Notes: a model not told the origin generated them from the letters alone. 64,000 nucleotides of DNA from JANSYL01 sp963921255 (GCA_963921255.3 CAWUEW020000003.1:1550001-1614000), one strand, 5' to 3'; positions 41,281 to 49,724 are shown, counted from the first letter of the stretch. Program-made: numbers and translations.

Positions 41281-42039
41281 TCAGTCGCCGCGTTTTTGCT
41301 CGGCCCACCGGACGATTTGCCGGAACATCCCGTGGAAGGTCTGCACATCGGCCCGCGTCAATGGCAGGCGCCCCCATATCTGACGGAGGTTGCGCTTCAT
41401 GCCGGGCGCTTTCGTTTCTGGAAAGAAAAAGCCCGCCGCCTCCAAGCGGTCCTCGACATGATCGCCCAAGGCGGCCAATTCAGCCGCCGTCGCGAACTCG
41501 GTGCCGGCCATTTCCATAACTTCCGGCGCGGTTTCAACGGTTGTCCGACGCCATTCGTAGGCACATAGCAGAACGCATTGCGCAAGGTTCAACGACGGGA
41601 AATCCGGGTTCACGGGCACCGAGATGATCGCGTTGGCGCGCGCGATGTCGTCATTCTCCAATCCCGCACGTTCCGGGCCGAACAAAACACCGACCCGTCC
41701 GCCGCTTTCAGCAATTGCGCGGGCCTGTTGCATTGCCCGCTCGGGCGTGACGATCGGTGTTGTCATGCCGCGCGGGCGCGCCGTCGTCGCAAAGACATAG
41801 GTGCAGTCTTCAATCGCGTCCGGCACATCCGGCACAACCCCGGCCTGATCCAGCAACCGCCCTGCCCCCGAGGCCAGCGCCACGGCGCGTTCATTCGGCC
41901 ATCCGTCCCTTGGGGCAACGACCCGCATCCGGTCGAGACCGAAGTTCCACATCGCACGCGCGGCGGCACCGATGTTTTCACCCATTTGCGGGCGCACCAG
42001 AACAAAGGTCGGTTGGCGGGTCTCAGGCGGGGTCGACAT
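41281..42039 (-). CDS. trmJ: tRNA (cytidine/uridine-2'-O-)-methyltransferase TrmJ
   Basis: A 252-aa SpoU-family RNA methyltransferase. PTFVLVRPQMGENIGAAARA is the N-terminal signature; FGPERAGLENDDIA and VPVNPDFPSLNLAQ are motifs 2 and 3 of the knotted SAM-binding site. The C-terminal helical extension distinguishes TrmJ, which modifies position 32 of several tRNAs. The start at 42039 gives the family N-terminus. It lies 53 bases upstream of the photolyase gene on the same strand and is divergent from the ThiE-like gene. Confidence 0.93.
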   Translation of the reverse strand: MSTPPETRQPTFVLVRPQMGENIGAAARAMWNFGLDRMRVVAPRDGWPNERAVALASGAGRLLDQAGVVPDVPDAIEDCTYVFATTARPRGMTTPIVTPERAMQQARAIAESGGRVGVLFGPERAGLENDDIARANAIISVPVNPDFPSLNLAQCVLLCAYEWRRTTVETAPEVMEMAGTEFATAAELAALGDHVEDRLEAAGFFFPETKAPGMKRNLRQIWGRLPLTRADVQTFHGMFRQIVRWAEQKRGD

Positions 42040-42141
42040 GGGGGTTCCGTTATCCTGCGTGGCGGTGGCCCGCAAGCCCACTGCCTTGCCGTGTCGGGTT
42101 GCGCAAGCTATCACGCCGCAAGCACCGAGAAAGGGACCGCG

Positions 42142-42765
42142 ATGGCCGAGCAGGACCAGCCCCAAATCTATCTTGTGACGCCCCAAAGCTTCGATCTGGA
42201 CAGCTTTGCGCCCCGCCTGTCCGCCGTTCTGGATGCCCATGACATCGCGTGCCTTCGGCTGAGCCTGGCCGAGGATGACGAACTGGCGCTTGGCCGCGCC
42301 GCCGACGCCCTGCGCGAGATTGCCCATGCGCGCGACGTCCCGCTTGTGGTGACCCGGCATGTCGGACTTGTCGAGCGGCACGGGCTGGACGGCGTTCATT
42401 TGACCGATGGGGCCCGGTCGGTGCGCAAGACGCGGAAAATCCTGGGCGCTGACCCAATTGTAGGCGCCTTTTGCGAGGCCTCGCGGCATGACGGCATGAC
42501 AGCCGGCGAAAGCGGTGCGGATTACGTATCTTTCGGACCGGTCGCCGCCTCGGGTCTGGGTGAGGATGACATCGCCGACCATGACATGTTTGCCTGGTGG
42601 TCCATGATGATCGAACTGCCCGTAGTGGCGGAAGGCGGGCTGTCGCTTGAGCTGATCGAACGCCTTGCCCCGGTGACAGATTTCTTTGCCGTCGGGTCCG
42701 AGATCTGGCGCGAGGAGGATGCCGCCGCGGCCCTGACCGCGCTGACCGCGCCGCTTCGGGCTTAG
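42142..42765 (+). CDS. ThiE-like thiamine phosphate synthase family protein (divergent)
   Basis: A 207-aa TIM-barrel protein resembling thiamine phosphate synthase. The backbone blocks are recognisable (IYLVTP, GLDGVHLTDG, GADYVSFGPVAASG, VVAEGGL) but key stretches differ: the phosphate-binding GP..PT.TK of ThiE reads GPVAASGLGEDD here, and the VHxGQxD loop reads GVHLTDGAR. This suggests a paralogue that may not make thiamine phosphate. AAAGGGACCGCG precedes the ATG at 42142. It ends tail-to-tail with olsA, overlapping by four bases. Confidence 0.78.
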   Translation: MAEQDQPQIYLVTPQSFDLDSFAPRLSAVLDAHDIACLRLSLAEDDELALGRAADALREIAHARDVPLVVTRHVGLVERHGLDGVHLTDGARSVRKTRKILGADPIVGAFCEASRHDGMTAGESGADYVSFGPVAASGLGEDDIADHDMFAWWSMMIELPVVAEGGLSLELIERLAPVTDFFAVGSEIWREEDAAAALTALTAPLRA

Positions 42766-43598
42766 GGATCTTCCGTCAGAAACCGCGCCATGTCCGCCGC
42801 AATCGGCGTTTCCGCCTGTTGCGCAAGCGCCTTTCGATCAGCCACCTCTGCCACGGGAATCGGATCATGGAACGTGACCGAGACGGACCCTTGGCGCGGT
42901 GCGGCAAGGACGGTCAGCAGGCTCGGGCCGAACGCCATATCCCCCCACCAGCCATAGAATGCCGGATCCGCCCCGTCGGGGGCCGTGTACAGCACGCTGA
43001 TTGGCTGCACCTGAATGCCGGTCGGCAAATGCTCGGACAGGAAGGCCTGAAACAAGGTGCTGCGGAACGGGAGAACGCGCCGCCCGTCGGTTGACGTGCC
43101 TTCGGGGAAGAAAAGGAGTTTCTGACCTGCGGCCAAACGGTCTTCCATCGCGGTGGTGTGGGTTTTTGCCTGCGCGCGGGTCCGCGCGATGAACAGGGTT
43201 CCCGTGCCGCGCGCCAACCACCCGATCCCGGCCCAGGTCGCAACCTCGGCCTTGGCCACGAAATACAGCCGTGCGCAGGCGTTGAGCACGAAAATATCCA
43301 GCCACGTGCTGTGGTTGGCAACGAACGCCACGGGTGCCGAGGCAACCTGCCCCCGCGTGATCCGCCGCAATCCCATCAGACGCAGCGCCGCCAGACACAC
43401 GCCCTGCGTGATCCAGGGCGTGATCGGGCGCGTTCGACCAAACACCGCACGCTCGGGCACGCGCAGGATCAGCAGCAATGGAAAGCACACCAACAGGATC
43501 AAAAGCAGCGGTGCGCCGCGCCGGATGATGCGCCAGTAATCCCCCGGCCCGAACGTCGGTGGTGGCGGCGGCGGCGGCCCATGCCAGGTGACGCTCAT
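42762..43598 (-). CDS. olsA: 1-acyl-sn-glycerol-3-phosphate acyltransferase family, OlsA
   Basis: A 278-aa membrane acyltransferase with an N-terminal proline-rich stretch and one or two hydrophobic helices (about residues 28-50). The catalytic motif is VANHSTWLDIF (H-x4-D), and the phosphate-binding motif is FFPEGTSTDGRR. Placed directly behind olsB with a four-base overlap, it is the second enzyme of ornithine-lipid synthesis, acylating lyso-ornithine lipid. A general PlsC role is the alternative. Confidence 0.9.
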   Translation of the reverse strand: MSVTWHGPPPPPPPTFGPGDYWRIIRRGAPLLLILLVCFPLLLILRVPERAVFGRTRPITPWITQGVCLAALRLMGLRRITRGQVASAPVAFVANHSTWLDIFVLNACARLYFVAKAEVATWAGIGWLARGTGTLFIARTRAQAKTHTTAMEDRLAAGQKLLFFPEGTSTDGRRVLPFRSTLFQAFLSEHLPTGIQVQPISVLYTAPDGADPAFYGWWGDMAFGPSLLTVLAAPRQGSVSVTFHDPIPVAEVADRKALAQQAETPIAADMARFLTEDP

Positions 43599-44368
43599 GC
43601 CGCCGGATCCCGCGTGTAGATTGCCCGGTGCTTGGGCGACATGCGCGCGACATCCATGACGAGACACACGTCGATGCAGTTGAACGGACGGTCGATAAAG
43701 GCCCCCTGCCCGACAAAGCCACCGAGGCGCAGGTAAGCCTTGATAAGCGCGGGCACCGCGCGAATGGCGCTCGGGCGATCCAGGTCGGCCTCCGCGATCA
43801 AATCCATCCGGTGCGCCCCCGAAGCCCTGGCCACGGGCCGGACATCCTCGGGAGCGAGGTGGCGGTGATGCAACAACGACAAAGGCTGCGCCAAGGCGTG
43901 CGGGTCGGTTCCGTGGAAACTGGCGACCCCGAACATGACCTCGATCTCGTGCTCGGCGACATAGCGGGCCAGCCCGTTCCAAAGATGCATCATGGCCGTG
44001 CCGCCACGATAATCCCGGTGCAGGCACGACCGGCCCAGTTCCAGAAGCTTGCGGCCCGACGCGCGCAACGGCGCCAGGTCATATTCGTCATCGGAATAGA
44101 ACTGGCCTGCCGCGTTGGCCTGGGCGCCGCGCATCACGCGGTACACCCCGACCACCTGATCCGTCGCAGGGCGCCGCGTATCGCGCAGGATGAGATGATC
44201 AAAATACGGGTCGAACCGATCCTGTTCGCGGCGGGCGTCGTGGTCCACCATCTCGCCCGACCCGCCCAGTTCCTCGATGAAGACCTCGTAGCGCAGGCGC
44301 TGCGCGGCCTCGATGTCTGCTTGGCTGCCAGACAGGGCCAGATCGAAATGCGGCTCGTCAAGATGCAT
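43595..44368 (-). CDS. olsB: L-ornithine N-alpha-acyltransferase OlsB
   Basis: A 257-aa GNAT-like acyltransferase. The markers are AAQRLRYEVFIEELGG, the long acidic/arginine stretch DHDARREQDRFDPYFDHL, and the substrate segment LELGRSCLHRDYRGGTAMMH. The enzyme transfers a 3-hydroxyacyl chain from ACP to ornithine to make lyso-ornithine lipid, which OlsA then acylates. Its start at 44368 is 85 bases downstream of a full CtrA box. Ornithine lipids replace phospholipids under phosphate limitation in many relatives. Confidence 0.92.
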   Translation of the reverse strand: MHLDEPHFDLALSGSQADIEAAQRLRYEVFIEELGGSGEMVDHDARREQDRFDPYFDHLILRDTRRPATDQVVGVYRVMRGAQANAAGQFYSDDEYDLAPLRASGRKLLELGRSCLHRDYRGGTAMMHLWNGLARYVAEHEIEVMFGVASFHGTDPHALAQPLSLLHHRHLAPEDVRPVARASGAHRMDLIAEADLDRPSAIRAVPALIKAYLRLGGFVGQGAFIDRPFNCIDVCLVMDVARMSPKHRAIYTRDPAA

Positions 44369-44452
44369 GCGCGGTGGGTCCGTGTCGTGACGCGGGCGTT
44401 CGAGCGGGGTTTAGCAGGCTCCGGTCAGGACGCAACCAAAGGCGCGGCGCGA

Positions 44453-44467
44453 TTAAATCGCTGTTAA
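44453..44467. promoter_or_regulatory. CtrA-type box upstream of olsB
   Basis: TTAA (44453-44456), seven bases, TTAA (44464-44467): a full TTAA-N7-TTAA match. It lies 85 bases upstream of the olsB start on the minus strand and within the intergenic gap between olsB and the DUF3553 gene. Confidence 0.55.
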
Positions 44468-44508
44468 ACCTCTGCCGGTATGTCAGGAGGCCCAAACGAC
44501 CTCTTGCT

Positions 44509-44688
44509 TTAGAATTCCATGATGAGAGCTATGCGCCGTCCGTCGATCACCACTTTCCCCTCATTCTCGAAATTGACCGTGATCTTCCCTCCGATGTTCG
44601 ACTGCACCTGTCCGAGGCCCCAATCGGGTTGGTCGGGATGGCGCACAAGCATGCCGGGTTCTAGGATCGAGTTGAGATTTTCTTCCAT
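44509..44688 (-). CDS. DUF3553 domain protein (59 aa)
   Basis: A 59-aa protein with the pattern ILEPGMLVRHPDQPDWGLGQ followed by VQSNIGGKITVNFENEGKVV, a CarD/UvrD-like SH3 fold known as DUF3553. GAGG lies eight bases before the ATG at 44688. Its start is 15 bases from the chpT start on the other strand, so the two 5' ends are interlocked. DUF3553 resembles the RNA polymerase-binding domain of helicases; function unknown. Confidence 0.85.
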   Translation of the reverse strand: MEENLNSILEPGMLVRHPDQPDWGLGQVQSNIGGKITVNFENEGKVVIDGRRIALIMEF

Positions 44689-44703
44689 TGGGGACGCCTC
44701 ACC

Positions 44704-45327
44704 GTGAACGACCGATCTGAAAACGGGGCGCAAACGCTGTCGGCCTTGATCGGCTCCCGCCTGTGTCACGACTTAGTTAACCCATTGGGCGCCATCGGCA
44801 ATGGGGTCGAACTGATCGAGATGACCGGCACCGCCAGAGGCCCTGAGCTGGACCTTGTGCGCGAAGCGATTGATGATGCGCAATCCCGTGTCCGTTTCCT
44901 GAGGATCGCCTTCGGCTTGGCCGGACCCGACCAGATGATCGGCGCCCGCGAAGCCAAGTCGACGTTGGAGGCGTTTTTTTCCGAAGCCCGCCTGAAGCCC
45001 GACTGGCAGTCGGAGCAGGATTTGCCACGCCAAGTGGTCAAGCTGCTCTATGCGTTGTGCCTATGCGCTGAAACCGGCCTGCCGATGGGGGGCGATGTGA
45101 CCCTGTCCTGCGCACCGGACGGATCGTGCCGCGTCGGGGCCCAGGCGGCCCGCATACAGCTCGAAGAACCGCTCTGGTCCGTTCTTCGATACGGTGTCTC
45201 GGTGCTCGACCGTCCCATGCGACCAAGCGAAGTTCAATTCGCCGTGGCGCATCTTCTTGCAGAAGAACTGGGCGTCACAATCAATTTTGTACGGACGCCC
45301 GAAGGGCTGACGATCACAACAGGTTAA
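44704..45327 (+). CDS. chpT: Histidine phosphotransferase ChpT
   Basis: A 207-aa ChpT, which passes phosphate from CckA to CtrA and CpdR. The phosphorylated histidine is His22 in SRLCHDLVNPLGAIGNGVEL; the C-terminal part is a degenerate HATPase domain (APDGSCRVGAQ ... LAEELGVTINF). The GTG start at 44704 lies only 15 bases from the divergent DUF3553 start, leaving no room for a promoter between the genes. In the Rhodobacterales ChpT and CtrA control motility, gene transfer agents and cyclic-di-GMP. Confidence 0.92.
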   Translation: MNDRSENGAQTLSALIGSRLCHDLVNPLGAIGNGVELIEMTGTARGPELDLVREAIDDAQSRVRFLRIAFGLAGPDQMIGAREAKSTLEAFFSEARLKPDWQSEQDLPRQVVKLLYALCLCAETGLPMGGDVTLSCAPDGSCRVGAQAARIQLEEPLWSVLRYGVSVLDRPMRPSEVQFAVAHLLAEELGVTINFVRTPEGLTITTG

Positions 45328-45333
45328 GGACGG

Positions 45334-45858
45334 CTACGGAGAAACGGCCGCAAGGCCCGCCCGAAACCGCCGCATGTTGTCTTGATAGTGCACTGCGCTT
45401 GCGATCAGCCCGGCCTGGGCCGCATCGTCCAGACTGCGCACGACCTTGCCCGGCACACCCATTACGAGGCTCCCGTCGGGGATTTCCTTGCCTTCGGGGA
45501 TCAAGGCGCCCGCCCCAATCAGGCACCCCTTGCCGATCTTGGCGCGATTCAAAATCGTGGCGCCCATTCCGACAAGGCTGCCATCGCCGATCTCGCAGCC
45601 GTGCAACATGGCCTTGTGCCCGATGGTGCAATTCTCGCCGATGGTCAGGGGGCAGCCCGGGTCGGTGTGAAACACGCAGTTTTCCTGCACGTTGGACCCT
45701 GCGCCAATCCGGATTTCTTCGTTGTCACCGCGGATCGTCACGCCGAACCAAACGCTTGCGCCCGCCGCCAGAACGACACGGCCAATCACGTTCGCATCCG
45801 GTGCAATCCAGGTGTCTTCGGCAATTTCAGGCGCGATCCCGTCCAATGCGTAAATCAT
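45334..45858 (-). CDS. Gamma-carbonic anhydrase family protein
   Basis: A 174-aa left-handed beta-helix trimeric protein. The zinc ligands expected in the family are present as His64, His81 and His86 in CVFHTD and GHKAMLHG. Repeats of the hexapeptide type run through the chain (IGAGSNVQEN, IGENCTIGH). It may interconvert CO2 and bicarbonate or act on acyl groups. Its start overlaps the gmk stop by four bases. Confidence 0.92.
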   Translation of the reverse strand: MIYALDGIAPEIAEDTWIAPDANVIGRVVLAAGASVWFGVTIRGDNEEIRIGAGSNVQENCVFHTDPGCPLTIGENCTIGHKAMLHGCEIGDGSLVGMGATILNRAKIGKGCLIGAGALIPEGKEIPDGSLVMGVPGKVVRSLDDAAQAGLIASAVHYQDNMRRFRAGLAAVSP

Positions 45859-46517
45859 TCCTGCCCCTCCAAGAATTGTGTTTGAAGCGCACGCACATGC
45901 GGTTGCAGACCTGGCTGCTGCGATTGCTTCAGACGTTCGGCCTGAACGATCATCTTCAGCTTCGCCTCGGTCTCGTCCAGATCATCATTGACCAGCACAT
46001 AGTCATAGGCGTCCCAATGGCTGATTTCGTCCCAGGACTTTTGCATGCGCTTGGCGATCGTCTCGGCACTGTCCTGTGCACGGCTTTCGAGGCGTCGCTT
46101 CAGCTCGGGAATTGACGGCGGCAGGATGAAAATCGACAGGACGTGATCGCGCAAGGCGCTGGTCTTGATCTGCTGTGCCCCCTGCCAATCAATGTCGAAC
46201 AGAACGTCGCGGCCCGCTTCAATCGCCTCTGACACGGGCGCGACGGGGGATCCATAGAAATTCCCGAACACATGCGCATGCTCCAGCATCGCGTTGTCGG
46301 CCACCATATCCTTGAAGGCCGCTTCGGAGATGAAATGGTAGTGCTGCCCATCCACTTCGCCGGGCCGGGGCGCGCGTGTCGTCGCGGATACCGAGAAGCT
46401 GAGGCTTGGATCCCAGACCATGAGGCGGCGCGCCAGCGTGGACTTCCCCGCCCCCGAGGGCGACGACAGGATGATCAAGAGACCACGGCGCGGCATTGGA
46501 TCTGGGGACATGCTCAT
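45855..46517 (-). CDS. gmk: Guanylate kinase
   Basis: A 220-aa GMP kinase making GDP. The P-loop SSPSGAGKST follows the N-terminus, then SVSATTRAPRPGEVDGQHYHF (GMP-binding lid) and DIDWQGAQQI. The start at 46517 (MSMSPDPMPRRG) or the second or third methionine are possible. It overlaps the yicC gene stop and the gamma-carbonic anhydrase start, so yicC-gmk-CA is one translationally coupled unit, a common yicC-gmk order. Confidence 0.97.
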   Translation of the reverse strand: MSMSPDPMPRRGLLIILSSPSGAGKSTLARRLMVWDPSLSFSVSATTRAPRPGEVDGQHYHFISEAAFKDMVADNAMLEHAHVFGNFYGSPVAPVSEAIEAGRDVLFDIDWQGAQQIKTSALRDHVLSIFILPPSIPELKRRLESRAQDSAETIAKRMQKSWDEISHWDAYDYVLVNDDLDETEAKLKMIVQAERLKQSQQPGLQPHVRALQTQFLEGQE

Positions 46518-47395
46518 TCCACGTTTTGCACTTGCTCGCGCATCTGATCGATCACCAGTTTCAGGTCAAGCCCAATGGCCGTCAGCGCGGTATCGCCTGA
46601 CTTGGAACACAGGGTGTTCGCCTCGCGATTGAACTCCTGCATGAGGAAATCCAGTTTGCGGCCGACCGGACCGCTGGTCTGAAGCAGATCTCGCGCGGCG
46701 CCGACATGTGCATTGAGGCGATCAATCTCCTCGCTGACGTCTGCCTTGACAGCGAGGGTGGCCACTTCCTGTGCGATGCGGGCCTCGTCCAGACCGTCTG
46801 CCGCATCCAGGATGGCCGCGACATTGCTGCGGAACCGGGCGGCCTGGGCCTCTGACCGGACATCCGCCGCGACGCGCGCGCGTTCGGTGAGATCTTGGAT
46901 GCGATCGACTTGCTCTGACAGGATCTGGTGGAGCGCCGCACCTTCTGACCTGCGCATATCGACGAGCGCGCCGATGACAATATCCGCATCGGCCACCAAC
47001 AGATCATGCCCGGGCCCGGCCTCGGCAGCGGCGCTGTCAGCGACGCCCTTCATCAAGAGAACCTCGGCCGGGGAGACCGCGGCAAGCCGGAGGCCCATGG
47101 CGGTGGCCGCTGCCTCCACCTCGGCAATCGACGTCAGGGCGGTATCAAGGGCCACGGCGTCCAGGGCCGCCGCGCCCGACACCGGCTCGCGGCTCAGGCG
47201 CAGAGACAGATTGACCGAGCCGCGCGTCAGGACCGCGCTGAGCTTCTTTTTGAGGGCCGCCTCCAACGCGCCGTAGCCATCTGGAAGACGCATTCGCAAG
47301 TCGAGGCCACGCGCGTTGACCGAACGGATATCCCAACTCCAGCGAAACCCATCCGCCGCGGATTCATGGGACGCGTAGCCTGTCATCGACGACAT
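46514..47395 (-). CDS. yicC: YicC/YloC family endoribonuclease
   Basis: A 293-aa protein with the N-terminal SSMTGYASHES, central EVLLMKGVAD, and the conserved C-terminal stretch GRKLDFLMQEFNREANTLCS and LKLVIDQMREQVQNVE. Members are endoribonucleases involved in RNA turnover and stationary-phase fitness. The start at 47395 has AAAGGCGCAG upstream; the ORF to 47419 has no better site. It begins 17 bases from a full CtrA box. Confidence 0.95.
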   Translation of the reverse strand: MSSMTGYASHESAADGFRWSWDIRSVNARGLDLRMRLPDGYGALEAALKKKLSAVLTRGSVNLSLRLSREPVSGAAALDAVALDTALTSIAEVEAAATAMGLRLAAVSPAEVLLMKGVADSAAAEAGPGHDLLVADADIVIGALVDMRRSEGAALHQILSEQVDRIQDLTERARVAADVRSEAQAARFRSNVAAILDAADGLDEARIAQEVATLAVKADVSEEIDRLNAHVGAARDLLQTSGPVGRKLDFLMQEFNREANTLCSKSGDTALTAIGLDLKLVIDQMREQVQNVE

Positions 47396-47411
47396 CTGCG
47401 CCTTTGCATCG

Positions 47412-47427
47412 TTAACCAAAGCTTAAC
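47412..47427. promoter_or_regulatory. CtrA-type box between yicC and the PAS gene
   Basis: TTAACCAAAGCTTAAC at 47412-47427 is an exact match to TTAA-N7-TTAAC. It lies 17 bases upstream of the yicC start and 110 bases upstream of the PAS-protein start, so it could act on either strand; so close to yicC it may repress that gene and activate the other. An AT-rich repeat with CAATTT/AAATTG arms follows at 47444-47456. Confidence 0.65.
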
Positions 47428-47537
47428 TCTCCCCCTGCCCGAACAATTTTAAATTGGTTATCGACAAATGGGTAAGGAATACGACGCGCGGGTCAACCGT
47501 GGCCACCGTGCGAGCGAAATGGAGAAGGAGGTTCGCG

Positions 47538-48095
47538 ATGTCGGCCTTGGGTCAACGCAACTCCCGATTTGCACGATCCGCGATCGACGCTCTGGCGACA
47601 GAGTGGGAGTCTGCACGGGGCACCCGCCCGGCCCCGTCCCGCGCCGAGGTCAAACCGGACATCATTGCACCCTATCTGGGCGCGACCGCCGTTCTGGAAC
47701 GGCGTGCCAACAGCGATTTGCAGTTTCGGGTCGCCGGTCGGGATTGGCGCCGGATTCTGGGGGATGCGCCCCGCGGCAGGCCATTCGAAATGTGCTTTGA
47801 TGGCCGCGGTCTTGCGCAACTGGACAGCCTGATTGCGGCCGCCTGCGCCAGTCCCGGGCTGGTGACGGTGCATGTCGGGACCACGCGATCCGCAGGCGTG
47901 GCCGATATTGCCCTGCTGCCGTTCCAGGCTTCATGGCCTGGACCCGAGACCATGATGGCTGTGATCGGCCTGCAGGCGCCACTGGCACATGGGGACCGGT
48001 TTCACATCCTGTCAGCGCGCCTGGATGAACATCCCCCGGTCGCCCGCAGGCTGCCACGCCGTCCGTTTGACGTCATCAACGGCGGGCGTGCTTGA
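47538..48095 (+). CDS. PAS_5-type domain protein
   Basis: A 185-aa protein with one PAS-like domain of the alphaproteobacterial PAS_5 type (about residues 10-150). The pattern is a conserved W at the start (LATEWESARGTRPAPSRAEV), then FRVAGRDWRRILGDAPRGRP. No output domain is attached. The ribosome binding site GAGAAGGAGG before 47538 fixes the start; longer ORFs to 47454 would include it. In relatives this family is often under CtrA or cell-cycle control, which fits the box upstream. Confidence 0.82.
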   Translation: MSALGQRNSRFARSAIDALATEWESARGTRPAPSRAEVKPDIIAPYLGATAVLERRANSDLQFRVAGRDWRRILGDAPRGRPFEMCFDGRGLAQLDSLIAAACASPGLVTVHVGTTRSAGVADIALLPFQASWPGPETMMAVIGLQAPLAHGDRFHILSARLDEHPPVARRLPRRPFDVINGGRA

Positions 48096-48148
48096 GGCGT
48101 TTAACCGGTGGGACAGTGCGGGCGCTTGATCCGCCCGCACATAGATGA

Positions 48149-49528
48149 TCAGGCCGTGGCGCGCAGGGCGTCGCGGCTTTGGCTCAACTCCTCGGCCACG
48201 AGGAACGCCAACTCCAACGATTGAGAGGCGTTCAGGCGCGGGTCGCAGGCCGTGTGGTAGCGCGAGGACAAGTCTTCGTCCGTCACGGCGCGGACGCCGC
48301 CGGTGCATTCGGTCACGTCCTTCCCCGTCATCTCGAAATGCACCCCGCCCGGGATCGTGCCCTCGGCCCGATGGATGGCGAAGAATTCCTGCACTTCACG
48401 CAAAACACTGTCGAACGGCCGCGTCTTGTAACCCGAGTCGGACTTGATCGTGTTGCCGTGCATCGGGTCGCAGGACCACAGCACATTCGCGCCTTCGGCT
48501 TTGACCGTCTTGATCAACCGCGGAAGGTGGTCGCCGACTTTGCCCGCGCCAAAGCGCGCAATAAGCGTCAGGCGGCCCGCTTCGTTCTCGGGGTTCAGCT
48601 TGTTCATCAGAACCTTGAGGTCTTCCTCGGTGGTCGTCGGTCCACATTTCAGGCCGATCGGATTCTGCACGCCGCGCGCAAACTCGACATGGGCGCCATC
48701 AGGCTGACGGGTGCGGTCCCCGATCCAGATCATGTGACCCGAGCCGGCCAGCCACTTGCCCGAAGTCGAATCCAGACGGCACAGCGCCTCCTCGTACTCC
48801 AACAACAGCGCTTCGTGGCTGGTGTAGAAATCGACCGTGCCCAATTCATGGTTGGTGTCCGAGGTCAGACCCGCCGCCGTCATGAAATCCAGGCTGTCCT
48901 GGATCCGGTTGGCCATATCGCGGTATTTTTCCGCATCATCACTGTCGGTGAAGCCGAGGGTCCAGGAATGCACCCGGTGGATATCGGCAAAGCCCCCCGT
49001 CGAGAACGCCCGCAGCAAGTTCAGCGAGGCCGCCGCCTGCGTGTAGGCCTGCAGCATCTTGTCCGGCGACGGGATCCGCGCCTCAGGCGTGAAATCCAAC
49101 TCGTTGATGATGTCCCCGCGGTAGGACGGCAGTTCGACCCCATCCTTCACTTCCATCGGGGCCGAGCGTGGCTTGGCAAACTGGCCCGCCATGCGGCCGA
49201 TCTTCACCACCGGCACTTTCGCGCCATAGGTCAGAACCATCGCCATCTGCAGCATGACCTTGAACGTGTCGCGGATGTTGTCCGCCGAGAATTCCGCAAA
49301 GCTTTCGGCGCAATCGCCGCCCTGCAACAGGAACGCCTCACCGCGTGCGGCGGCAGCCAGCTCGGCCTTCAGGCGGCGGGCTTCCCCGGCAAAAACCAGG
49401 GGCGGATACTTCGCAAGTTTCCCTTCCACCGACTGCAGGGCAGCGGCATTGGGATAGTCCGGCATCTGCACGCGCGGCTTCGCGCGCCAGGCGGCTTTGG
49501 TCCAGGGCTGTGCGGTCGTAGCGGTCAT
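48149..49528 (-). CDS. 3-deoxy-7-phosphoheptulonate synthase, class II
   Basis: A 459-aa plant-type DAHP synthase, the first enzyme of the shikimate pathway (phosphoenolpyruvate plus erythrose 4-phosphate). GEAFLLQGGDCAESF and the metal-binding KCGPTTTEEDL and WSCDPMHGNT are present. The class II form is common in Rhodobacterales. AAGGAGGGCGAAGCC precedes the ATG at 49528. It stands alone with a GATAGCGCTATC palindrome upstream. Confidence 0.96.
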   Translation of the reverse strand: MTATTAQPWTKAAWRAKPRVQMPDYPNAAALQSVEGKLAKYPPLVFAGEARRLKAELAAAARGEAFLLQGGDCAESFAEFSADNIRDTFKVMLQMAMVLTYGAKVPVVKIGRMAGQFAKPRSAPMEVKDGVELPSYRGDIINELDFTPEARIPSPDKMLQAYTQAAASLNLLRAFSTGGFADIHRVHSWTLGFTDSDDAEKYRDMANRIQDSLDFMTAAGLTSDTNHELGTVDFYTSHEALLLEYEEALCRLDSTSGKWLAGSGHMIWIGDRTRQPDGAHVEFARGVQNPIGLKCGPTTTEEDLKVLMNKLNPENEAGRLTLIARFGAGKVGDHLPRLIKTVKAEGANVLWSCDPMHGNTIKSDSGYKTRPFDSVLREVQEFFAIHRAEGTIPGGVHFEMTGKDVTECTGGVRAVTDEDLSSRYHTACDPRLNASQSLELAFLVAEELSQSRDALRATA

Positions 49529-49586
49529 GGCTTCGCCCTCCTTCGGCGATCCTCCGTCATCTCTAGGCGCCGGGTATAGGCGCAAT

Positions 49587-49598
49587 GATAGCGCTATC
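49587..49598. promoter_or_regulatory. Perfect 12-bp palindrome upstream of the DAHP synthase gene
   Basis: GATAGCGCTATC is a perfect palindrome 59 bases upstream of the DAHP synthase start and 126 bases from the GlxA-type gene. The central GC-rich AGCGCT is typical of LacI/GntR operators. I cannot name the regulator. Confidence 0.45.
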
Positions 49599-49724
49599 CA
49601 ATCCCGGAAATGCACATGAGGGGGGATTGCGCCCGCGCAAAAATGGTGCTTTCGCTGAAAGGAAGGGCAAAGCGCGCTCGGACAGCCGTTTTGTCGGGAG
49701 GATAAGACCAAGAAGGGCCACCCC

